A DNA stretch of 64,000 nt from Golubevia sp. BC0850 (Eukaryota > Basidiomycota > Exobasidiomycetes > Golubeviales > Golubeviaceae): the NCBI GenBank assembly GCA_012976225.1, contig JAAVVG010000017.1, forward strand, positions 591,822 through 655,821, in the 5' to 3' direction. Below the pieces are notes generated by a model. That model saw nothing but the letters and a program-made list of their open reading frames with translations, did no database searches and was not told where the DNA came from. This document shows, piece by piece, positions 32,120 to 42,392 of the stretch (position 1 is its first letter; every line of letters begins with the position of its first letter). The translations under genes were made by a program, and so were the position numbers.

Positions 32120-35100
32120 TCAACGATCGTTTGCAGTCCCACTTCCACTAGCCACCGCATTTCCCTCCAACTCATCCTCCTCTTCTGCCGACATGATTTG
32201 AGCTTGATTCTTCGATGATTTCTGAGGAGAAGCGAAAGTTTGAAGAAGTTCTTTCCAACTAGGATCATTTAAAAGGGAATTCAAAACCCCAGGACTTGCA
32301 TTGGAGGAACTATGAAAGTGAGAAGGAAAGGAATTTGAACCTTGAGTTAAAGAAGCTAGATTGATAGGAGTCATTCCGGGGGTCAAACCAGTAGAAATAA
32401 AATTAGAATGAGTTGTATTTCTTGATCTTCCAGGAGTTCTTGGTAATTGAGATGTTGAAGCATGCAGGTTTGAATCCCCAATTTGAGCTTGACCATCTCT
32501 AAGGACTGCCGCTTGAATTTCACCAAAGCTCTGTTGATTTCCATTTGGATTGATGTGAGCAGCTACACCAGTCCCCCCATTCTGAGTGAAATCTCTCAAT
32601 TGACTTCCGAATTCATTTGATCTGTAAAGTTCGATTGCTTCTCTAAAAGTATCTGAACTGATGTTCAAACCAGGTTGACTTGAATTTGGATCCAAACCAA
32701 TTCCGCTTGCAGCCAAAAGGCCATAAGGATCTTCGAATCCTTCAAAGAGTCCACTTTCGGCAGGTGAAGGTCCTTCGTCCATATATTCATCTTCATCGTA
32801 ATTGGAACCTCCACAAGAACTTGAAGGAGCGTCTTCGACTGTAGCTGGAAGTGGTTTACGAGCCACTCGAGGAGGATCGGATTGAACCTTAGGAGCTAGA
32901 GCTGGAGAAGGAACTAGAGCTTGAGACTTCTTTGAAGCACTGTCCCGGGTTGTAGAAGGGGATTCTCCGACTCCAGGTCTCTCTCCAGTTCTGCTAGCTG
33001 GAGTTTCTCCTCCCCAAAGAGGACTCTTAGCACTAGCCCATGATTCCTCTCTGAGATGCTTGAAAGTGCATCCATTGTTCCAACCTTTTGAAGTTCCTTT
33101 CTTTGGAGTCGTGATTGGATTGGGTCTGGAGGCTTTCTCAGGCGATCTTCCTTCATCATTTTGAAGTGCGAGCTCAAAGACAGATGGACTACCTCCTGGA
33201 GGATTCGAAGTGTTGAAGAGATTTTCTTGCTTCTTTCCGATTTGGGGCTTTGATCCTAATCTTCCAGCAGTCAGTTTGTGGCTAGAGGAAGCTCTCAAGC
33301 GACTAGACGAAGATGGGCCTCTGGAAAGTTCAGAGCTTTGAGCTGTCTTTGAACCTTTTCGATTCCTCCTACTACTTGAAGGGGAGGCCTCCAATTCTTG
33401 AGTAAGGTCATCTCCTTTGTCTCCTCCTTCTTCGTCGTCTTCATCATCTTCCTGATTAGTCCAAGCCCAAAGACCAAGATCCAAGTTCGGAGTCTCCAAA
33501 TCTTCCTCATTCTTCCTCTTGTTGGAACTTCTCTTACTACCACCACTTCTGAGGTTGCTACTTGGGGTTGGAGAGCCAGGAGAAGTATCACTTGAGTTAC
33601 CTATCTCCTTGTTGTTCGAGTGAGAAGCTCTCTTACCGAGACTAGAAGACAGCATAGCAGGATGGAATCCACCATTTGAAGACCTGGTTCTACTTCTAGT
33701 CATTGGAGAGACTGAACTTGTAAGCACGCCCATCGAAGCTGGTCCACCTGGTTGATGACGATTCAAGCTCAATCCTCCCTCAGTTCTAGAAAGAGAAAAA
33801 GTTGGACTTGCAGGCATCTCCATATTCGAAGAAGCGTAAGGGTTGCTCTTGTTGAGAGTTCCTGAAGGAGCTTTCCTTGGACTTCTACGTGGAAGTCCTG
33901 AACCGAACGAACTTGATGTGTCATTTCCAATCCCTTGCTCATCTAGAGAAGCGTCCAGGTTGAATACTTCGTTTCCTAAACCAGGGAAAGAGATCGAACC
34001 AAAATCGTAATCACATTCGCTCATGAACTTGTCCAAGGTAGCTCCTGGGCTTGATGCCATGAACCCATTGGAACCACTAGCCTTTGATCGACCTAGAGGA
34101 CTACAGTTAGATCCAAATCCATTGAAGGTAGCTCTAGCAGAGATGGAAGGTCTGACAGGACTGGATTGACCGAAGTGAACTGCTTTACCTTTTGAAGAAG
34201 AACTAGAAGATTTAGGTTTGGATTTGAAGGGAGGTCTGGTCCTCTTTCCTGTGACCTTGTCAAAGATTGGTTCTGGAAGCTGACTTGGTTCTGCCAACAT
34301 ACTGGACCAAGGTTTGACAGGCGGAACGTAAACAGCTGGTCTCGCCGGTGGAGCTCGTGGCGGATCACCAGGTCGTCTGTAGGAACCTCTCTTGACTACT
34401 TTCCCTTTGTTGTTAAGCTGAGAAGTGGAAGCGACGGAAGGAATTGGGGAATCCAAGGTTTCGCTGCTGGTAGCCTCATTGACAGCAGGAGTTCCAACCT
34501 CTCTGGATTCGCAGAGAAGTTTCAAGCTGTTGGGAGCGGCTTTGGATGATCTTTTGAGACCGATTTCTCTAAACATCTTTCCACCAAGACCACCAGCTGC
34601 GATTCCTCTTCCAATCTTCGAGTTTCCGTTTCCATCCTTCCAATCGAACACTGGAGCTGCATGCTTGCTCGACTCCGACTTCTTGTTTCCGATACTTGTA
34701 CTTGGATCCGGAGTAGCCCTAGGAGTAGAAGTTGGAGTGTCCGCAGAGGTCACTTTACTTCGAGATTTGATCCAAAGGCGTTCAGGTCTACTGGAAGCGT
34801 ATTTTTTCCTATATTGACCGCACAACTTGCAAGCTCTAACTTGAAATGCTCCTGGCTCTTCCACCTCTTTTTCCTTCCCCTTGCCCTTGCGATTGCCCTT
34901 TCGTCTCCACGTTTCTTTCCGAGTCGAGTTCACCGTCGCTCCCGGATAGCTAACGGTCTCGTGTTTGAATAGAGTGACGACCGTGAAAGCATCTCCCTCG
35001 TCAGCTTTCCCACAGTTGTAACAGATAACAGCATCGGCATTCTGATTTCCATTATTGATTGGGTTGGTTGTCATTGATCTTTCAGAAACGTAAGATCCTT

Positions 35101-37262
35101 GACTTGCTGGAGCTGGTGGAAGGTTCTCCTTAGCTTTGTCTAAACTTGAAAGTAGAAAGCTCCAATCTTGAGGTGAAGAAGGTTGATAATTTGCTTCCGA
35201 CTGGTCATTTCCACAATTCTCTGCTACTGGATCCTGACTAGAAGAAGGGGCAGTGAAGGAAACTTTCGGAGGAACTGATCTAGATTGAGCGGTACCTGAG
35301 ACTGGACAAGAGAGGTTGCGATGAAGGGAGGAAGTTGAACCTTGAGGTAAAGTTGAAGAAGAAGCGAAAGGAAGAGAGGATGGAGGTGGCATAGATTCAC
35401 TTTCGTTACGTTGATTTGAACCAGTTCGTTTCGGAGTACTTTGAGCCCCCAGAGCGCCAGCTAGAGAGTTCAAAACCTGAACCAATTGAGCTTGATTCTG
35501 TTGACTTCCATTGTGACCACCACCATTTGATAGTTTAGTTTGTTCGCTGACTGCTTGAAGGAGATGAAGAAGATGTTCTGTCTGTCCAGGTCGAACATCT
35601 AAACCTTGAGAATTTGAAGGTTGAGGTTGGTTGAAAGTAGCTGGAGATGCTGGTTGTTGACGACGAGAAGGATCGAAAGGAGGTGAACTGGAAGTAGCTA
35701 AAGCTCCAACGTCCAAGAAAGACGAAGGTGAAGCTCGGTTTTGAGTCGGATTGGAAGTTGTCCTTCTGAAAGCAGTTGATTGAGAGATAGAATTTGACCT
35801 AGTAGTTTCGGTTGGATTGGAATTGGGATTGAGATTAGATTGATCCAATTTTCTCCTTTTAGATTTTCTAGGTTGATTTCGAGATTGATCCTCATTTCTA
35901 AACGAAACTTCTTGAGCCATTCCATTTCCACTTTCTCTTACCCTCGAAGGTCCAGGTTCAGGTCCAGTCGAGGTACTCGTCGTCTTCGAACTAGAACTGA
36001 ATCCTCTAACTGTGTCAAAATATTCTTCTCTGCTTCGACTTTCAGTTTCTCTCAACCTTAGGATCACTTCTAAAACTTCCTCTTCCTCTTCTTCTTCCTC
36101 ATCGCTGAAATCCTCATCTTCAGAATCATAATCTTCTCCTCTACCTCGAGTTCCAACTAAACAAACTCTTCCAGTCACCAAAGAATCTCCATCTCCAGGT
36201 TCTTGTAAGCCCCAGTTGAACATCCCTTTTCCGACCAGATAGGAAGATTGTCGATATTTGGATGAAGATGGAGATTGAGGTTCAGGTCGAGTTGATTGAG
36301 AAGTGGATTTGACTGAGGAACGATAGGATTCGATTGGATCTACTGCGTAGAGAATGTAGTCTTTTGAACGATCGAATACCAGCTCAGGGCTGTAGGGAGG
36401 AGAGAATATGGGATATGGTTAGAACAGTTCACAAATCGATGAGATGGAAGGTGGGACAACGAGAATCTGCTCTCCACGTCAGCTCTTTCAGATACGCCTT
36501 TCTCCTAGCCACAAGAAACACCAGTAGAGTTCACTTGAGCCAACGTTGAGTAGCCTGAGTCACATTACAAGCTCCTGCCTTCCCCGTCCTCCCAATGTCT
36601 CGACCAATGAAGATCTATGAGCCGGTCTTCCGACTCCACACGCTCCTTTTCGCGTTCAACCGGACTCATCCACAAGCAGATCTCAACCTCTTCAGATCTT
36701 CAGGATGAGAGAGGGGAGACCGTGCTCCGCTGTGCCTTCAGCCATCCATGACCCACTTCCTCCTCTCTCTTACACGTGTCCAACCTGGTCTACACACTTC
36801 CAATCCAACCAATTACTCACCTAGCAATGCAAATCGCGCTGAGACAAGTCTTTAGAGTGATACTGCCGAACCAAGGTCGCTGCGGGCTCTTTGTTGTAGG
36901 ACCAGATTGAAGGGTGATAGGAATCGGGTTCCCTAACCTAGCTACCATTGTCTGTTGCTGGTTTGACTCTAGAGTGTATAGTACTTTGACTGTTGGAGGT
37001 GAAGGAGAGATGAGGGAAAGGGTGAGATGTGCTTCAGGATGAGGAAGCAGGGGGAGGTTGACTTACCATCCATCGCTCTCGTCTGTCTCTGCCTTCTACC
37101 ATTACTTGATTGAGGTTGTGATTGATTCATGTTGTGATTATTATTGGTTGGATCGATTTTGATTCTCTTGTTTGGATTCCTGCTATTTTGATTGATGGAA
37201 GGATTTGGACATGCAGTTGGATTGTTGGAGTAAGAGTAGGCAGGAGATGACCAATCCATCAT
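32120..37262 (-). CDS. Large GATA-type zinc-finger regulator (about 1537 residues)
   Basis: Three exons: 37262-37067, 36968-36821 and 36389-32120. The start MMDWSSPAYSYSN is the upstream ATG of an Asn/Gln-rich exon; a shorter form could start at 36948 (MVARLGNPI). A folded N-terminal domain spans two junctions: GNPIPITLQSG, PWFGSITLKTC, PELVFDRSKDYILYAVDP and GKGMFNWGLQEPGDGDSLVTGRV. A Cys4 finger follows, CYNC ... CKLCGQYRKKYASSRPERLW; the second half matches the GATA CNACGLY-type end, but the loop between the cysteine pairs is about 60 residues instead of 17-18. The rest is Ser/Asn/Pro-rich disordered sequence. It is probably a transcription regulator. It is divergent from the RPAIN-like gene across 268 bases. 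Confidence 0.85.
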
Positions 37263-37530
37263 CAATTCCTGCTACTATCACTGCTAATTCAATTCCAGCT
37301 GAAGAATTGAAGTTGTTGAATCTTGAATAGGAATTTAAAGTGCGAGAGAGAGAGGGGGAGAAGGGAAAGAGCATCAGGTCAAGCGTGTCGCGACTCGCGA
37401 GGAGATTGGGCTGAGCTCTCAAATCTCAACGTTTCGTAACCACACCACCTAATATCTAAAGATCAAAGACAATCGCTGTTGAAAGGAATTAACTTCTCTG
37501 GATCCCAAAGGAGAGGAGACGCTTTATTAG

Positions 37531-39278
37531 ATGAACAGAGGATCATCGTCATCTCATCATCTTCCCTCCAGTCCATCACCTCTACGTGAATCTCATTCTT
37601 ACAACATTGAAATCAAGCAACCTTCCTCTCCCTTAACAAATCCAAGCTATTCTTATTCTTTCCTTCCACTTTCACTTTATACCAACACACCAATACCAAT
37701 CATGAATCCGATCCTTTCACCTCCACAATCCAATCCTCAATTCGAATCCTTCTCCTATACTTCCCATCTCAATTCACTAGATTTCAAACCCCAGGATTCA
37801 TTCAATCAATCCAATTCACCCAACCATATTCAAAAATCCACCGACACCAGCACTTCTCCATTACCCTATACCTCTCTAAGTTCCCCCTCAACAAACTCTT
37901 CCCAACCTTCACGTCCTCAAGTTCTAACCGCTTTCCAATCTCAAGCCTTAGAAAAACGTAGAAAATTAATCTTCAATCGATCCTCCAGCACAGGTACAGG
38001 TTCAGCTTCAAGATTCAAAAGACCTAGCTCTAATCAATCTGAAGAACCTTCACAAGCTCTATTGAGACAGAGGTTTAGAGATCGATGTAGAGCTCATATG
38101 GAAAGAGATAGAGCTAGAGCTTTGGCCAAGAGTAGAGGTGATAGAGGTCCGGATTTGACAAAAGGAAAAGGAAAGAAGAGAAATCAAGAACTCGAACCTG
38201 GAAAGAGAGGTTGGAATGGAAGGAAGGAAACTTTGAGAAGTAGTGATTTGGAAGACAGTGATTTGGAAGATGATGAACAGGACTTTGGAGAAGAAATTGA
38301 AATGGAGGGAGATTGGGAGGCTGAAGATGATGAGGTGAGTGATACAAGAAGAGGGGATGGGAGGGGAAGCCACAAGGTGAAGGACGGTGTTGGTGGTATG
38401 AGAAAGTGTGTAGCTTGAACATGAGCGAGTAACCTTGCTTTTTAAAATGGAAATTTGAGAATACAAATGAAGAAAATCCTCTCACTATCGATAGCGATGG
38501 TCTAACCTTATCTCCCCTTCCCTGACATCTCAGTTAATCCGAAGGATCATGCTCTCAGAATATCGATCCCTTCAGAAATCAAGAGAAAGAGAAGGTGAAA
38601 GAGCGTTAGATTGGTTGAATGAAGTTGAAATCGATTATTTGGAAGAAGAATTAAAGAGAGAAGAAGAAGAACGGCTGAGAAATGGAGACCTCCATTCAGA
38701 TTTTCAATCAAGTAATCAAATTGTCGAGGAAAAGGACCCGTTCAAGACTCCAAGAGCTAAGAGATGGATTGGAGAGAGAAGCTGTGAGTGTTCTTGAGTG
38801 GTGAACTTCAGGAGGAGAAAGAAGAGAGGTTGAATGTATGCCAACTTTTTCGCCACACACATTCAAGCAAGCTTTGGACTTCGTCTGAGGATCTGACGTT
38901 TCGCTCAGCTTCATAATCTCTTCGTTTTCTCTTCCTTTCGACTTCTTCTCAGATCCAATCAATAGCACGTTTCCCTCATCATCAACTTCGAACGCTCAAC
39001 AAGATCAAGCAGCTCTTGCTCAGATAGAACAGGATATTGAAGGAGAAGAAGATCCATCGCTACAATACGAAGAATATTTATCTCAAACTAGAGGTGGAAA
39101 TGATCAAGAAATGGAGATGCAGGACGATTTTGACTGCGAGGAATTAGATCTTGACGAAGACGTCTTACAGGAATTGGAGAATAGAGCAATGATGGAGAAA
39201 CTCCATGAGAAGAATGGGAAGGAACAGGAACATGCTTTGCAGATGGAGAGTTTGGATTCCGAGATGGAATCGCTTTGA
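37531..39278 (+). CDS. RPA-interacting-protein (RPAIN)-like protein
   Basis: Predicted 459 residues from three exons (37531-38334, 38534-38783, 38953-39278). The first 170 residues are Ser/Pro-rich. Three short blocks resemble RPAIN in the same order: LLRQRFRDRCRAHMERDRAR (basic N-box), LIRRIMLSEYRSLQ, and AALAQIEQDIEGEEDPSLQY followed by an acidic FDCEELDLDEDVLQEL. RPAIN is a nuclear import adaptor for replication protein A. The usual C-terminal CxxC zinc region is absent; the chain stops at DSEMESL. The resemblance is from memory and modest, so the name is tentative. The exon structure is well supported. Confidence 0.6.
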
Positions 39279-40056
39279 GGGGCGACTTTCAAGGGAATCT
39301 TTTAGGAATTCCGCTCTTCTTCTCGCACTTCTAGATAGGTCTCGGAGTTTGTCATGCATTTATTCCTTCGAAATTGTATTTTAGTGTATTTCAGTGTATT
39401 TTGTTCTCTGTTCTTCTTTTCCTGAAAGTGTGTACACTGTATCACCTTCGCACTGCCGGCTCTCTGTACAGCTGGCATTTGGCATCCCTTCACACGTTTG
39501 CTTCAAAACGGATTCTACCCACTCCAACCGTCTCGCTATCTCCAAGGATAAAATATTATCGGCCACCTTTTTGATTTTTCCCCCGCAGAACAGACCCAAG
39601 CCTTAAGCCTTGAGCGACTACTGATTGAAGGGGAGGTCGGCTGCGATCCGAGCATAGCAGAAATAAGAACACCCTCATAAACTTTGAGCATTTAGTTATT
39701 TTACCCGTATCCAATAACTAAAACGTGTTCAACGTTCACTGTGAGCAGTTCTGAGCCTTCCTCTCACTAACTTTTTCAGGGGCATGGCCCAAAAGTGTTC
39801 GAGTTGGTGCCAAGTGAAGCCTCGAAGGCCAACGCATTTGACTTATCCTATCTTATTAAAGATCTCATAGGGGTACTCCTAGCTGAGCTATAAAACGCCG
39901 TGAGAGATTTCAAAACTCACTTCCCTCACCCTTAAAGTCACCAACTCTCTCTTCTTCCTTTTCTCTAAAACTTCGTAGCTGGCCTACTTATCTTTCAACT
40001 TTAGTCTTCCTTTAATTTCTTTCATTAAACCCTCCTTTCTCAAATCCCATTCAACG
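39279..40056. promoter_or_regulatory. Upstream region of the secreted repeat precursor
   Basis: About 780 bases with no supported gene. The last 120 bases before 40057 are pyrimidine-rich and contain ctataaaacg (about 39888-39897), a good TATA box 160 bases before the start. A strong regulated promoter is inferred. Confidence 0.5.
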
Positions 40057-42108
40057 ATGCAACTCCTTAAATTAGCATTACCCCTTGCTTTCGTCTCTGC
40101 TTTGGCCTCCGTGTCTGCTGCGCCAGTCCAGGTGAGTCTACGACCTTCATCCTGTCAAAAGTTCGGAGACTATTTCACTGATTCTTTATTCGGGCTCTCC
40201 TCTGCTACCTCTGATAGGAGAAACGTATGGCAGTCGGAAACGAGAACCTCATCGTACACAATCCAAACTGGTATGAAGATTATCTCAGACTGTACAAGAA
40301 CAAGAATGTCGAAGCCAGAGATGTCCAAGACCTCAATGCTCGTGATCTCGAGAGAAGACTCGGAGGATTTGCAGGTGAGTCTACGTAACATTACGGTTGA
40401 CAGCCTCTTTTCAGCCCTTCAAGTCCTGATCTCCCTCTACCCCCCCCTTTTTCGACCTTCCCCCTTGAAAGGTGCTTTCTCCCTTGCTCTTCCACTCTTT
40501 GCAAGCTTCATCACCAAGAACAAGAAAGAAGTGAGTGTTTCCCCCTTTTTCGGAACCTTCTTCGCAGCACGCCTTTGATTCATTTCCCTTCTCTCATCGT
40601 ATAGGCTCTCAACGACGACGATCTGAACGCTTTTATCTCGAAGATGGCGGAGGACTTCGATACTCCTGAGAAGAGACAAGACCTTCACCCTGTCACCAGA
40701 GACGTCGAAGACCTCAATGCTCGTGATCTTGAGAAGAGACTCGGAGGATTTGCCGGTGAGTCTACATAACATTACGGTTGACAGCCTCTTTTCAGCCCTT
40801 TCAAGTCCTGATCTCCCTCTACCCCCCCCTTTTTTTCGACTTTCCCCCTTGAAAGGTGCTTTCTCCCTTGCTCTTCCACTCTTTGCAAGCTTCATCACCA
40901 AGAACAAGAAAGAAGTGAGTGTTTCCCCCTTTTTCGGAACCTTCTTCGCAGCACGCCTTTGATTCATTTCCTTTCTCTCGTCGTCGTCTAGGCTCTAAAC
41001 GACGATGATCTAAACGCTTTTATCTCGAAGATGGCGGAGGACTTCGATACTCCTGAGAAGAGGAGACTTCCACCTGCTGCGGTTGCTCCTGTTGCTCAAA
41101 AGTCGTTCTTCACCTTGAAGAATGCCGCGATCGGATTAGCTTCTGCTGTTGGAGGATGTGAGTTGAATAGACGACTGATTATTAATTTCTCTAAGTCTCT
41201 TCTAACCAAGTCTCTTTGCTCAATTTCCCTTCAATCTGCAGGGTTCACCACCAAGGAAGGTGGGTGTTTGAAGATCTTTTGCTTTCCTTTTGAATCTTTC
41301 AGTGACTTAGATCTCTCCCTTTCCGGTCTTTCACTCCTGCAGGTCAGGACTTCTTGCTTTCAGATGAGGGACAAGCCTTCGCATCAAAATTAGCTGAGGA
41401 TTCGAACGACGAGGTCTTGAAGAGAGCTCTGTCCGAGATGACTGGAGAACTTGAGAAGAGAAGACTTCCACCTACTGCGGTCGCTCCTGTTGCTCAAAAG
41501 TCGTTCTTCACCTTGAAGAATGCCGCGATCGGATTAGCTTCTGCTGTTGGAGGATGTGAGTTGACGCACGACACAAGACTGAGCTTCGATCCTTTGAGAA
41601 TTGATCTGACGACGCTTCTTGCCTCCTTCGTTTTCCCGAACTACAGGGTTCACCACCAAGGAAGGCGAGTAAAGGAACAGTCCACCTTGTTTCTCATCTC
41701 TTCGGACCCAGCTCACGTATCTCACCGTCTCGATTTTCACTCACAGGTCAAGACTTCTTGATGTCATCTGATGGTCAAGCTTTCGTATCTAAGCTAGCAG
41801 AGGATAATGAGGTCTTGAAGAGAGCTCCTCTCAACTCCGCAGGATTTGTAGGAATGACTTTGGGAAGGTGAGTTTCTGGAGGTGGAAGTTGTGGAAGCGA
41901 AGCGACGGTCCATTACCCTTCATTCTCCAATTTTAACCTTTACTCTTTCCTAATCTTTTTCAGTGTCATCAAGAGCTTATTCTCTGGTACCAACAAGGCG
42001 CCAATGAAGAGAGAATCTGCCGATGACTCTTATGAACTTCTCTCTGCCCTCGAGCGTCGTTCAGCTCAAGTCCACCCAGACCTTGACCTTCTAGGATTGG
42101 ATTTGTAG
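40057..42108 (+). CDS. Secreted Kex2-type repeat precursor with tandemly duplicated exons
   Basis: Predicted 393 residues from eleven exons: 40057-40131, 40218-40374, 40472-40530, 40605-40755, 40856-40914, 40992-41157, 41242-41259, 41343-41555, 41647-41664, 41747-41867, 41964-42108. All joins keep phase. Residues 1-21 form a signal peptide (MQLLKLALPLAFVSALASVSA). Eight to nine dibasic Lys-Arg or Arg-Arg sites cut the rest into predicted peptides of about 44, 49, 21, 49, 64, 12, 62, 31, 16 and 15 residues. The two 49-mers (start LGGFAGAFSLALPLF, end DFDTPEKR) are identical. The 64- and 62-mers (start LPP.AVAPVAQKSFF, then WFTTKEGQDF) are near identical. Each large peptide has a hydrophobic or amphipathic front and an acidic rear. 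The architecture is that of fungal Kex2-processed repeat proteins; the function is unknown. One intron has a GC donor (41665). Confidence 0.85.
40318..41062 (+). repeat. Tandem exon-intron duplication A (two units, period about 381-385 nt)
   Basis: Unit 1 (about 40318-40677) and unit 2 (about 40701-41062) each hold the end of one exon, an intron, a 59-nt exon, another intron and the start of the next exon. The 59-nt exons (40472-40530 and 40856-40914) are identical and the introns are nearly so, which indicates a recent duplication. Confidence 0.9.
41063..41760 (+). repeat. Tandem exon-intron duplication B (period about 398 nt)
   Basis: The block encoding LPP.AVAPVAQKSFFTLK plus the 18-nt exon and the following QDFL exon start occur at about 41063-41360 and again at about 41460-41760. 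Exons are almost identical, but the introns have clearly diverged, so this duplication is older than A. Confidence 0.85.
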
Positions 42109-42392
42109 AGATCGCTCTTTCGTATGGTCTTTTCTTCTTCATTTAGTCTTTGAATCTTGTCGCTTTTGCTAGTAGTTAGTACTTTGAATTTGATTTCAGT
42201 TGGTGAGACTTTGCTCTCAGAGTCTGAGAATCTGAAGGCTCAGGAGATCACAAGCAGTCTCCACAGCGCGCCCTTGCCGCTTGAAGCTTGGAGGGACTAA
42301 GGTTACTCAGGCACTCAGGATTTGAGAGGTGAAAGAATTGAATTCAGTTCACATGTTCATCATCGGATAGTACGAATCATCAAAGTCGGATA

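Noticed and set aside
40170-40967. Minus-strand open frames across the duplicated precursor gene
   Set aside because: They cross exons and introns of the plus-strand gene and repeat only because the underlying DNA is duplicated.
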